The notes beneath the pieces are model-generated. The model made no database searches. It was given only the letters and a program-made list of their open reading frames with translations, and had not been told where the DNA came from. Shown in pieces: positions 26,800 to 37,569 of a stretch of 64,000 bases of DNA. Location of the stretch: positions 15,527,682-15,591,681 of the forward strand of contig CM040433.1 of assembly GCA_022702705.1 (NCBI GenBank). The letters are read 5' to 3'. The stretch comes from Papilionanthe hookeriana x Papilionanthe teres (taxonomy: Eukaryota; Streptophyta; Magnoliopsida; Asparagales; Orchidaceae). The first letter of the stretch is position 1, and each line of letters starts with the position of its first letter. The position numbers and the translations under genes are program-made.

Positions 26800-28200
26800 A
26801 CAGATTTTAGTTGGAGATATTAATTTTTCTAGATCCTTAGAAACATGTTCTTCATATCTTTAAGTTTCTTTTATTTCTCTCACAACATATTTCTCTTTTC
26901 TAACCACATCCTCGATCTCTCTTCCACTTTATAATTGGACAGCTTCTACTTGTTCATTAGTGTTCTCTTTAGGGTTAATCTCAATGTTGCTAGGAAGTGT
27001 TCCTTGGGGTCTATTGCTAAGTGAACTAGCAATTTGTCCGATTTGATCCTCTATGTTTCTAATCACAGCATTTTGACTTTGCAACTAGTTTCTCATTTGC
27101 AATACCACTTCTTCCATAAACATCTTCTTATCCTTAAATTGTTGATCATTGTTAGAGTCTGGTGGATGTGAAGGTCTATAGTTTGTGTTCCCCTGATTAT
27201 TCCAACTTCTATTAGGATTTATATGATTATTTTCCCATTTTTTGTTTCCACTATCAGTAATATGATTCCAGTTAAATTTAGGATGGTTCTCCCAACCTGG
27301 GTTGTAAAAGTTAGAATACGGGTTATTTATGGTATTTAAAGCATCATATGTTAAGTTAGAATCAATCATATGCCCTAACAAACTTTCCTCACTTACAGGA
27401 GTAAATTGAGGTTGGTTCATTCCAAATTGGTCCAACTTCCTTGATATTGCAGCAACCTGAGATGCAAGAATTGTAATCACATCTGTATCATGAACACTAG
27501 CTACATTTTTATGATATACCATAACAGATGGCCATTGAAATTCATTTGTAGCCATTTTTTCAATTAACATATACGCTTCATCAAATGGTTTTAACATTAA
27601 TGATCCACCAGCAGCAGTATCAATTATAGACCTAAGGGATCCTACTAACCCATTGTAAAAAGTTTGAATGATTAACCAATCGGGCAGAGCATGGTGTGTG
27701 GACACTTTCTTAAGAGTTCCTTAAATCTTTCCCAGGCTTCGTATATTGATTCCCCTTCATACTGACAAAATGAGATAATATCGTTTCTAAGTTTAGTAGT
27801 CCTTGAAAGTGGAAAATACTTAGCTAAGAATTTCTGAGTTAACTCCTCCCAATTTTTAATAGAACCAGGTGCTAATGAGTATAACCACATTTTAGCCTTA
27901 TCCCTTAGTGAGAAAGGAAAAAGCCTTAGTCTAACAGCATCATCATACATACCGTTATAACGAAATGTAGCACAAAGTTCAAGAAAATTTGATAAGTGTA
28001 AATAGGGATTCTTCAAAAGAGTTCCCCAAACTGATTGTTCTGCACCAGTTAGATAATCTCAGGATTTATTTCAAATGAGTCAGCTTCTACGACAGGGATT
28101 TGTATACTTGAGTGAATTTCATCTGTTGTAGGATTTACGTAATCCTTCAATGAAGTATGATGATTTTCTAAGTTATTATCTTGAAAGTTTTCCATCTCCA
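26800..28200 (-). pseudogene. gag: Athila-type gag
   Basis: Reading leftward from about 28195 (MENFQDNNLENHH) through a stop near 28050 to the capsid core, which has the Athila signatures RLRLFPFSLRDKAKMWL and FLAKYFPLSRTTKLRNDI and EGESIYEAWERFKELLR (28016-27672). A frameshift near 27690 leads to the frame 27705-27085 (LPDWLIIQTFYNGL, then an Asn-rich region), which runs to a stop near 27085; weaker Gag-like reading continues toward the protease. Gag assembles the particle and binds RNA. The start at 28195 is chosen because the N-terminal motif matches Athila gag. Confidence 0.85.
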
Positions 28201-28546
28201 TTTCTAGTTTTTCAAGTCATTTCTATATTTTTATTTTCTTATTTTCTTCAAACTCGAGATCATAAGGCACAAGTCCTCTAGATTCTTTTTTTTGCATACG
28301 TAACACAACAAACAATACATTAACAATTAAATAAATTAAATGAAAAATATATTCAACACAACAAAACATTTTCACGAACACCATATTTTTCACACAAACA
28401 ATTTTAATTTTTTTTTCTTTTTTTTCACAACACTTTTACATAGAAAAACACTTTTCACACAAAAATAGTTTTTACGATACTACAGTTTCCCAAGTCTAAG
28501 CCTAATTACTTCAACTAAAATTCTCCTAAAGTTCTTATCGAAGCTT

Positions 28547-28563
28547 CCCCGGCAACGGCTCCA
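28547..28563 (-). promoter_or_regulatory. Primer-binding site, tRNA-Asp type
   Basis: On the minus strand this reads tggagccgttgccgggg. It complements the 3' end of plant tRNA-Asp (expected TGGCGCCGTTGCCGGGG) with one mismatch, and lies 6 nt from the 5' LTR end. This is the primer used by Athila elements. Confidence 0.9.
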
Positions 28564-28569
28564 AAAACT

Positions 28570-30483
28570 TGATGCGACTCTATTATATGTAAGAATTTAT
28601 AACCTCAGATTTATATATTTATAATGATTTTTGTAAAGTAACAATTTCAAACACAAGTATACGTATCGTATCAAGCAATACAATGCTCTAATGGAGTCCC
28701 GTTTATCGATCCCACAGAGAAGCGAGGTAAAAGGTTTCTAGTCAAATTCTAGTCTACTACTAACAACCTTAGTTTGGAAGGGTGATGTAAGTGGTTTTTC
28801 TAACAACTACTCCCAAATGCAGATGATTATATGTAAGGATAATAACTATTCCTAAATGCAAATATTACTTCTAAAGAGAACCCTTTTTGGGGAAATTGGT
28901 TTGGTGAATTTTGAGATAATGAAATCTACTATTCTTATGTAATGAATTGGATAAAGTTTAGGAATGTGATGCATTAAATATTGTATGTGCCAAATAGAAG
29001 CAATCCTATTCTTTACCCTCAAAAGAGTACCCCCTCTTTTAAGCATGTAAAGAACATTAACATATCCTAAGTTCAGTCACTAAATCTAAGGCTAGGCTGG
29101 GAGGATACCGGCTGTCACTACGGAGCTCCCACCCACCCTTCACCTGAAGGCTAACCTTCGAGTTTAGTTACTAATCTTAAGACCAAATTGGGGATCTCAG
29201 TCTGTCACCCTGAAACCTCCAATTCGACGCCCACCAAAACCATATTTCCCTATTTATTTGCACTCAATCCACATGAACTACGCAATTCATTCATGGACAT
29301 TGAATGTGGTTCCACTTTATTGAGAATTACACTGCCCTTTCAGTACAATGCAATTACAACAAATTTTAATAATTCAACGGGCCCTTATTGTAATGTAAAT
29401 GAAGTGCAAGTAAAAACCATCACATTTATAATTAAAACTTTTTTTAGCAAGCATCCCAATATCCTAAACATGAATCCTACTCATTGCAAAAGAAAAGTAG
29501 AATGAAAATAATGGCATAATCTTCTCATGCCACTATTTTCATAGAAGAAGAAAGAGTAAGAGAAAGACATCACAAAGCACGAAGAAAACAATACGGAAAA
29601 CTTCATTTCAAAGAAAATCCACAAAATAAGTGTTTATAATATCATAAGATAATGAAAAACACAATACTTAGCTTTTTCCCCTTGTAAGTAAGATAAAAAT
29701 CTCTCCCACAAAGTCTCCCGTGGATCCATGCAATGCTAGAACATTCCCTTACAGATTCTCTCAAAATCCCCTCACCAATCTCTCCAAAAAGGTAGAAATC
29801 TATATTTCTACTCCTATTCTCAGATCTCTAAGCATTCTCCAAGTTTTCCCTAACATCTCTTCTTCATTTTTGGCTTCAAATTTGGTTTAAAATAGAGTAG
29901 GGACGAATTTCCCAAGAGGTGCATGAATAAACCCTCCAAAAAGCGTCTAGATTCGATGTATTTGGCCAAAAACTGCCTAATATCGCGTCCAAGCCATCTC
30001 GGGCACCGCAAGCGCTGAATAGGGCACTGCCGGCGCCCTATTTTTTGTGGTCTCAGGCTTCTGGCATCGCCGGTGCCAGTTTGGGCGCCCCCAGCGCCCA
30101 TCCTGCGCAGCTCCATCAGTTTGCTCCGTTTGGCTCTGTTACAGCTCTGATTCGCCCCGTTTCAGTTGCGTTGCGTTCCTAACAGATAGCCCTATAAAAT
30201 AGGTATAAAAACAACCTTTCTTTAAAGTGTAATCTCATTCAAAAATATGTAAAAAATGTAAAAGAGATTAAACATAGAATAACTTATCGAAAGGTGTCAA
30301 GCCAAAATTTGTTTTCTTGCTCGTTTTTACTCCAAATTGCATCGTTTTTGCTTCTTTTTGATCCAATCACCATTTTTGTACTTAAAACCAAAAAACATAC
30401 AAAATACCTTCCTTTTAAAGTGTAATATCACCAAAAATGAGTAAAATCAAATAGTAAAAAGCGTATATATTTTTGGTGCATCA
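28570..30483 (-). repeat. 5' LTR of the Athila-type element
   Basis: 1914 bp, bounded by TGATGC/GCATCA on the element strand. The GC-rich GGCGCC-type island lies near 29990-30110, and the 105-aa antisense frame at 29188-29505 parallels that of the other LTR. Confidence 0.95.
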
Positions 30484-31650
30484 ATTATCTTTTAGTTACT
30501 TTTTATCATGTGTACAAAAATTAATTCAACAGGGATATGTGTCAAGACAAATGTCAAAAGATAAGTTTCAATCATTTGAAAATTTATGGAATGTAAAAGG
30601 AAAGAAACTCAATTCAAAAGAAAGTCTTGGGTTTGGTACGATAGGACCAGTCAATGACTCTGAATTTTGCATGGTTATTACTGGTCAGTCAGATGAAGAT
30701 TGCTTTGACATTCAAAATGAATTTGAAGAACAATTGATTGATGATGCTCCGCCTGAGTTCGAAGAAGAGATCAAATCAACAGTAGACGAATTAAAGGAAA
30801 TTAACCTCGGGACTGAGGAGCAGCCCTAACCAACTTTTATAAGTTTGTTACTCGGTGAGGAAGAATCTACAGACTTGATCAAGTTTTTGTCAGAGTTCAA
30901 AGATTGTTTTGCCTAGAACAATGACAAAATGCCAGGATTACCCCCAAGAAGTCAAAGTTCACCGACTTAGGGTGGATCAAAGTATAATGCCAGTAGAGCA
31001 AGCTCCTAGAAGAATGTGCCTCTATATAGAGCAGCAAGTCATAGCTGAGATGAAGAAATTAACAGACACTAACTTTGTGTGGGAAGAGCAATACGCCATG
31101 TGGTTAGCCAATGTTGTACCTGTGAAGAAGAAGAATAGACAGATTCGAGTATATGTCGACTTCAGAGACTTAAACAGAGCTTGTCCAAAAGATGAGTTCC
31201 CATTGCCGATACCGAAATTAATGGTGGACATTTTGTCGATGCACGAGATCTTCTCATTGATCGACAGACCATCAGGTTACACCCAAGTCAAGATAGCTCC
31301 AGAAGCTGCAACACGTGCAACATTCAAAATATCGATTGGGATTTACTGCTACACGGCAATGCCGTTTAGATTGAAGAATACCGGAGCAACCTACTAGTGA
31401 GGAACGACGAAGATCTTTGATAACCTTATTCACAACCAAGTTAAATGCTGCGTGGAAGATTTGGTCATCAAGATTAAAGTGAAGGATAACCACCTATATG
31501 ATTTGAGGATCGTATTTGAATGAATACGGCAATACAATCTCAAGATGAATCCCTTAAAGTGTGTTTTCGACGTTATCTTAGGGAAATTTGTAGCATTCAT
31601 TGTCCGTTATTGAGGAATAGAAATCGACCTAAAGAAGATTAAACCTATCT
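30484..31650 (+). pseudogene. Tat reverse transcriptase (after the Athila insertion)
   Basis: The linker and RT lead-in run to about 30914 in one frame, then shift to the frame 30909-31397. That frame holds WLANVVPVKKKNRQIRVYVD, DFRDLNRACPKDEFPLPIP and IYCYTAMPFRLKNTGATY, the expected RT fingers and palm blocks. The Y-x-D-D catalytic box is altered to C-V-E-D (near 31447-31458: CCVEDLVIK). Stops follow at 31396 and in the thumb region. RT would copy element RNA to DNA in the particle; both the stops and the box change make this copy inactive. Confidence 0.88.
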
Positions 31651-32130
31651 TGGAAATGCCTCCCCCTAAAGCTTTGAAGAAACTAGGTTCTTTTCAAGGT
31701 AAATTAGCATACTTACGATGCTTCATATCTAATCTGTCATGAAGGTATAAATCTTTTTTGAGTTTACTTCGAAAGGATGTCAAATTTGTTTGGGGAGAAC
31801 CATACCAACGAGCTTTCAAAGATATTAAATGATATCTAATGATACCACTTATTTTAGCAGCCCCTATCCTAAATATACTGTTGATACTTTATACCGCGGC
31901 CTTAGAAGACACTGTCGGAGCCTTTTTAGCCCAAATCAATGATGAGGGAAAAGAAAACGCATTCTACTACTTGAGTCAACATCTAATACCAGTGAAAATA
32001 AAATATCTTTCTATTGAGAAACATTATCTAGTTTTAGTTTTCTCTGCTCAAAAGATTAGACATTACATGTTATCTCATAAGGTCGGCCTGATTTTAAAAG
32101 TTAATATGTTGCAATATTTGATGACCTGAC
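31651..32130 (+). pseudogene. Tat RNase H (first domain)
   Basis: Open from 31839 to 32129 with TAALEDTVGAFLAQINDEGK, FYYLSQHL and YLSIEKHYLVLVFSAQKIRH, the usual order of the gypsy RNase H. Upstream, FQGKLAYLRCFISNLS belongs to the RT-RNase H connection. It would remove RNA from RNA-DNA hybrids. Confidence 0.82.
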
Positions 32131-32590
32131 CAGTACTTTTCGGATGCATAGCAAGTGGAGCGTACCCAGCACCAGACATTGGGAAATGTACTTTGATGGA
32201 GCTTCATCAACCTGAAGAGATACAAGATTGCAAATAGTGATACCAGGCAAAGTAGGAATTAGTCTAATATTTGTTACACCAGATCAAGCGATGCTAAGAT
32301 CCTCCAACCACTTGTCAGAGTCGTGCACTAACAATGAAGTAGAGTATGAAGCACTAATCACTGGTTTGGAATTAGCAATACTAATAGAAATAACGGAAAT
32401 TGCCACTTATGGCGACTCTCAACTCGTTATTCAGCAAGTGGTAGGACAATATAAAATTTTGAAGCTAATACTATAAGAATACCACTGGTATATGATGAAA
32501 TTGCTAGATCAGATTCTTAGTGTGACCTTCTATAGGATTCCTCGAGCAAATAATGCCCATGCAGACGCTTTAGCAAAGCTTGTTAAATAA
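32131..32590 (+). pseudogene. Tat second (archaeal-type) RNase H
   Basis: MYFDGASS (Asp codon near 32195), then after a stop NNEVEYEALITGLELA and YGDSQLVIQQVVGQ, in the order Asp...Glu...Asp. All three acidic residues are visible. A second RNase H in this place is known only in the Tat lineage among plant Ty3/gypsy groups, which fixes the assignment. Stops occur near 32218 and 32474. Confidence 0.85.
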
Positions 32591-33985
32591 TTGGCTTGTC
32601 CACCCAAAGATTCTATAAACATTATAATGCAAGGACGTCGGGTTTTATCACAAATCAACCTCGACAGTTTGCACAAACTAAGAAAAGAAGAGATAGTAGC
32701 TACTGTGGCAGATGATAAAGAAGATTGGCGTCAGCCATTGATAGAATATTTACAAACAGGAAGATTTCCATAAGGCAAGTCAGCAGCATATCAGATTCAG
32801 AAGAGAGCTCTGTTATATTCTTTAATCGACAACGTTCTGTACATAAGATCTTTTAATCAGATATGGTTGAGATGCCTAAGCAGAGCAAAAGCTCAGAATA
32901 TCATCAAAGAAGTACATGCTGGATTATGTGGAGCTCACTAGTCAGAGCCGAAGATGAAAGTGAAAATCAAGCGACACGGATATTATTCGTCAACAATGAT
33001 GACAGACTACATGGACATAGTGAAGAAATTTCATCAGTGGCAAGTGCATTGAGTGGTCTTGCACCAACCTGTGAATGTTCTACATCTCACGATCACGTCG
33101 TGGTCATTCCAGTGTTGGGGCACGGATATAGTGGGACTGATAAACAGTCTGCCTTCTAAAGGACACAGGTTCATACTTGCAGCTACGGATTACTTCTCCA
33201 AATGGGCAGAGGCAGTTTCGTTATGAGAAGTGACAGCACAGCAGGTCTTACAGTTTTTCAGGAATCAGATCGTCTATCGCTTCGGTGTACCACACAGAAT
33301 TATTTCAGATAATTGGTTCTCTTTCAAGAGCACTAAGATCAATAATTTCTTCAGACAACATGGGACATATTGGTGATATTCTATCATCTACTACCCCAAA
33401 GAAAATGTTTAGGTAGAAGCCTTCAACAAGACACTTATACAGATTTTAAAGAAGACGCTCGATGACAACAAAAGAGGATGGCACGAAAAGTTACTAGAAG
33501 TTTCATGGGCATATAGGACAACAGTCATAATGCCAACACAGTCTACACCTTACGCACTTGTGTACGGGTCTGAGGCAGTGCTTCCGTTAGAGGTTCAGTT
33601 ACCATCGCTCAAAGTCGTCGTCGCCAATCAGATAACAACAGAAGAGAATGCCAAACTCCAACTTGCAAAGTTGGAAAGCCTTGAAGGGAAAAGGTTTCTT
33701 GCACAGCAAAACTTGGAACTTTATAAAGCAAAGATGATTCAAGACTATGAAAAATTGGTCCGCCGGAAGTCATTCAAAGTTGGTGACCTTGTCCTCGTTC
33801 TCAGATGACATATTCTTGCACATCGGAAGATAGGTGGAAAATTTAAACCAACCTAGGAGGGACCATTTTGATAGAGAATGTTTACTCTGGTGGGTCGTAA
33901 CAGGTGGCGGATTCTCAAGAAGATAGACCCATGTTGCCAACAAATGGGTGATACCTAAAGATGTAATATGGGACATGACAAATCT
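32591..33985 (+). pseudogene. Tat integrase
   Basis: The His-Cys finger reads HAGLCGAH...FHQWQVH, with Cys lost. The catalytic core has WGTDIVGLINS (first Asp), IISDNWFSFKS (second Asp) and NVxVEAFNKTLIQ (Glu), each visible in one or other frame with stops between. The segment 33530-33808 is open with TPYALVYGSEAVLPLE and GDLVLVLR, and the C-terminal GPF...NG module can be followed to about 33980. It would insert the DNA copy into the genome. Not functional here. Confidence 0.85.
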
Positions 33986-34268
33986 GAAGAAAGATATATG
34001 TTCCTATATAGTCGCATGGACAAGTGTATGCGACTGGGTCCTAAATTAAAAAAAATTTGTAATAAAAATAAAATGGAATAAAATAAAATTTCATGAAATA
34101 AAATGTTCTCATAATTTAAATCATGTAATTCCAAATTTTGTAAAATGATATTAAATAGGATAATGACATCTAATAAAGGTTAAAATCCAAGAATTATAAT
34201 AATTTTTTATTGTTCTTATTTGTGCAAAGTACCGCATTACTGACGTTTCCCCTATTTTATGCAAGAAA
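33986..34268. other. Spacer between integrase and the extra ORF
   Basis: AT-rich, no coding support. It could hold a splice acceptor or subgenomic leader for the extra ORF, but nothing in it shows this. Confidence 0.5.
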
Positions 34269-35766
34269 ATGCTAGAAAGAAAGCTGGTTTTTGCATTCAA
34301 ATATGGCGTACATCTAGTGCTCAGAGAAGAGAAAGCACCTGAGGGTGGTGTGGTAAATTTTAACATGGACATCTCTCAAGTCAATGTGGACTATGAGAGC
34401 CCCCTCATGGAGTTGGTCAGCCACAAGGAGACTGAGGGCCTGCAGTCCTTGGTCAGAATCAATCACCAAGAAGAAGGAAAAACATCAAGACAAAGAGACA
34501 CCGGGGATTTTACTAACTCACACCTCCGTGCAGCAAGAAACCAGTAAATTTTGTCGATGATCACCATGCCAGAGATAGAACTAGTTAATGCCACCGTAGA
34601 GAGGATGGCAAACACGCCACTAAGACGCACACGGTGAAGGAATGCCAACCAACACAAGCGTCATCACTTAGACAGAATAGAAAGAAGACAGGTCAGAGAG
34701 ACAGCTGCAGAGCTTCCCCCAATTTTAGAGGAATTTTATAAGCCAGAAATGAAGGAGACAGATCCCAGCTCTCTTGCTACAGAGATAGAGCCATAGTTCA
34801 CTGAGGAGCCCGTACTGACATCGAATCTGACTGAGAAGATTTTCACTGGCCGTCTGACTTGCAGCTTGGGTTTACCTAGACAGCCGTCAGCCACTGGAGC
34901 ATTTTTAGAGTGTCTGGACTGTAATGTTCTACACTTGGAAGAAAATGGGACATTCAAGACATATGCAGTTTCCTCAATGCTACTGAGAAATAGAGTGCCC
35001 GGCGAGGTAGAGCCATACTTACCAGAATACGTCTAGCTGTTACAGAAGAAAAAAATTTCATACTACATGATGGTAAAGATATGTCGTGTACGAAAGAAAA
35101 AATTTGAGCATTATGAAGAAATCCAAGGGAGATTCATTGATATCCTAGAAGGCCTTGAGCTATACACTGACGTATTCTCGAGAAATGATCAAGAAAGAAT
35201 TCTAGATTGCGGTTTCAGCCTCAAAGACTTGGGCAAAGCTGGTGTTTAAGAGCAAAGATGTATTTTGAGCTATCAAAATGAAAAGGAGGAAAAGGCAGAG
35301 TCACGATCCAATGTGGTTGCTGTTACAACTTCATGAAAGACTGACATGGAAATCTACCAGGAATCTTACAAATTGATGAAGTAGATCCGAAGTCGTCAGA
35401 AATAAAGAAGATGGTAGAGAGGATGGTTGAGTGGCACATACTGCTAGTGGACTACATTTTGATTATTTACATTATCAACATCTATGAGGAAGGGAATTGC
35501 ATTCCGCCCCATATTGATCACCATGATTTTATGAGACCTTTCTGCACAGTTTCATTCATGAATGAAAGCAACATCGTATTCGGACAAGAAATTCATATTG
35601 TTGGACTTGGAGAGTTTAAAGCTTCTGTCGAGATCCCACTGCCAATTGGATCAGTTCTGGTATTAAAAGGAAATGGAGCAAACCTGTTAAAGCACTGCAT
35701 CGCCATACGAATACGATCTAGACCCATACTTGGAGGGTCTTCAGCCGTTGGAGTTATGACATAGCT
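34269..35766 (+). pseudogene. Extra ORF of the Tat element with C-terminal AlkB-like dioxygenase
   Basis: One frame runs from ATG 34269 to about 35240, broken by stops at 34545, 34635, 34794 and 35034. All four are in phase, so this was one long protein. After a frameshift near 35240-35247 the reading continues to a stop at 35764. Residues 1-255 match nothing I recognise. From about residue 270 the protein resembles plant ALKBH9/10 RNA m6A demethylases: ILEGLELYTDVFS, then VTIQCGCCYNF, PGILQIDEVDP, and the catalytic core. Family length upstream of the core differs. It lies 284 bp after integrase, on the same strand, and before any 3' LTR, so it is inside the element. No intron-like break was seen in the AlkB part, which suggests capture from an mRNA (inference). 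Confidence 0.85.
35250..35766 (+). pseudogene. AlkB-like 2OG-Fe(II) dioxygenase core (ALKBH9/10 type)
   Basis: INIYEEGNCIPPHIDHHDF carries the iron-binding H-x-D (His 35510-35512, Asp 35516-35518), followed by MRPFCTVSFMNESNIVFG and PLPIGSVLVLKGNGANLLKH with the distal iron His at 35693-35695. These blocks and their order are those of plant ALKBH9/10 proteins, which remove methyl groups from N6-methyladenosine in RNA using 2-oxoglutarate, oxygen and Fe(II). The C-terminal Arg pair that binds 2-oxoglutarate is not clearly aligned: the text IRIRSRPIL has arginines but then diverges. In-frame stops at 35279 and 35342 break the lead-in. The core itself (about 35345-35763) is open. Substrate cannot be told from sequence. 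Confidence 0.88.
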
Positions 35767-36589
35767 GTACCTTTGAGCATACGAGAAGGGATTTCTGTCC
35801 TGGAGCATAGCTTAGGAGGTTAGCTCGTTCACAGGGTGGCCTTAAAGGATATACAGTCAATACTTTTGTGTCAGCATGTGACATGTTTTCAGTTCTTTTT
35901 CATATGTACTACAGATGTTTTGGATTCCTCGCATCATATGATTTAAGTTGTACTAAATTTTCAAATCAAGATCAACAAAGAACTAGTTTTTCCGTTGCAG
36001 TTTATACTTCTAATTGCGCTATGGATGAAAAGTCGCGGGACTATACGTTGGTCCCAGATTGTACCGAACAAAGAACAATACAAAAGAGAATTTCAAAAGT
36101 AAATAAGAAACCGAAAGATAAATAAGAAATTGGAAAAGGAAAAATAAACAAAGAGAAAATTTTGAACTCAAAAACTCTCTTAATAAAGGAAAAGTGAAAT
36201 GATAAAAAAGAAAAGGAAATGAATTCTTCTGTGATCTCGAGTCCTTTACTCATTACAGAATTTTGTGTCGCACACCCCACAAATCTTGTGTTTGCATTTG
36301 CACAGCGTTGCTTTCATAAGTATGAGAATATCTTGATCTTCCATAAGTTTCTATGATGTTGTGACATTTTGTTACAAGTTTCAAACCCTCTATAAATCCT
36401 ACATTGGAATTCCCACAATCTTCATAAATTTCCACAAATTTCTTTAATCTCAATAAATTCTGGGATCAGTACCTAAATTTTATTTCCCCTTCCTCGCTTC
36501 TTGGGTTGGATTCCATCCTAATGTGATGCTTTGTTGCCTCTTGAGCTGGATGTGAGTCCCTGAGCTTTCCTTCTCAACATGGTGACATT
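35767..36589. other. Region after the extra ORF; purine-rich tract
   Basis: No gene supported. The interval 36070-36220 is strongly purine-rich on the + strand (long A/G runs) and may contain the Tat polypurine tract. The 3' LTR boundary was not found. Confidence 0.4.
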
Positions 36590-37010
36590 TCCTTAAATTT
36601 ATGCATCCTATTCGAGATATTTTCCACCTTCTACAATATTTTAGGGTCGAAGCCCAGTCGTCTGATTTCTTCAATTTCTCTAAATTCTCGCATTCTTTTT
36701 GAGATATTTTCCGCTTTCCATGATATTTCAGGGTTGGAGCCTGGTCATCTGATTCCTTGAATTTCCCTAAATTCCCGTATTCTTTCTAAGATGTTTCCGC
36801 TTTCCATGATATTTCAGGGTCGGAGCTTGGTCGTCTGATTCCTTCAATTTCCATAAATTTCCACATCCTTTCTGAGATATTTTTCCACTTTTCATGATAT
36901 TTCAGGATCGGAGCGTAGTCGTCTGATTCCTTCAAATTCCCTAAATTTTTACATCCTTTCTGAGATATTTTTCTGAATTCACAATATTTCAAGATCGAGA
37001 TTCTCATTTC
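36590..37010. repeat. ~87-bp tandem repeat, about four to five copies
   Basis: The landmark tctgatt(c/t)cttcaattt recurs near 36661, 36748, 36834 and 36922, steps of 87, 86 and 88 bp, each followed by a ctttctgagatatttt-type block. The minus-strand frames 36480-36674 and 36786-37007 are translations of this array. Such arrays are common in the 3' untranslated parts of Tat elements. Confidence 0.85.
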
Positions 37011-37569
37011 CGAGACTGGTACCTAAATTTCAGTTCTCATCTTTCGGGATCAGTACCTAAATTCTGATTCCCTTCTTTTGAGGTCGGTACCTAGATTCTG
37101 ACTCTCTCTCCTCAGCATGCACTTAAACTCAAAGATTCCTAGCAAAATTCAAATTCTCAATTCAAAGAAAGTTTCCACAAATTCAAAATCCACTCAAACT
37201 CAAATACCCATAAATTTAAATTCAAATACAAAATTCAAATTGAAATCTAAAATCCAAATCTCAAACCAAAGCAAATTCTAAATCCAAATTCAAATTTTAA
37301 AATCAAAACAAATTGAATCAGGTCCCCTTCAGAATTTGGAAGCTTGAAAAACATAGCTCCATGATGAAGGTGTTCCACCTGCCTTCCCCAGCGAGAGTTC
37401 TCGGGACTTGAAGGTTTCTACCAGATAATCTCTAGTGGGCATTTCCTCATTGAAATCTACGTCTTGTTTTGATTATGCTGACTCGGATATGTGTGTTTCA
37501 TTTTTTTATCGATTAACACCAATACCTGTGGTGTGTTTGTCTAGCACACCACACCTATTGGGTTCCATT
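37011..37569. other. AT-rich spacer before giant LTR B
   Basis: A/C-rich low-complexity stretch near 37140-37320 and no coding support. It ends in an imperfect inverted repeat at 37519-37561 next to the end of LTR B. Confidence 0.4.
37519..37561. repeat. Imperfect inverted repeat (hairpin)
   Basis: ccaata-cc-tgtggtgtg pairs with cacacca​ca-cc-tattgg around a 9-nt loop (tttgtctag). The inner 9 bp are perfect and the outer 6 bp pair after a 2-bp mismatch. It lies 9 bp from the outer end of LTR B. Confidence 0.7.

Larger units (their letters stand above)
21276..30483 (-). mobile_element. Athila-type Ty3/gypsy element, complete ends, lacks RT and integrase
   Basis: Two LTRs of 1914 bp each (21276-23189 and 28570-30483), TGATGC...GCATCA termini, a near-perfect 5-bp target duplication, a tRNA-Asp primer-binding site beside the 5' LTR (28547-28563) and a G-rich polypurine tract beside the 3' LTR (23190-23205). 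Internal coding is limited to Athila-type gag and protease plus an unidentified tail. No RT, RNase H or integrase reading was seen in the 2.6 kb between the tail and the 3' LTR. It would have depended on proteins from another copy. It sits between protease and RT of the Tat element. Confidence 0.92.
16590..36220 (+). mobile_element. Tat-lineage Ty3/gypsy retrotransposon (ends approximate)
   Basis: Order on the + strand: gag, protease, RT, RNase H, a second (archaeal-type) RNase H, integrase, extra ORF with an AlkB domain. The second RNase H with its FDGA motif is diagnostic of the Tat lineage (established knowledge). The element is interrupted by the Athila-type insertion at 21276-30483. Outer LTRs were not found. 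A purine-rich stretch at about 36070-36220 could include the polypurine tract. All domains carry stops or frameshifts, so the copy is dead. Confidence 0.75.
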
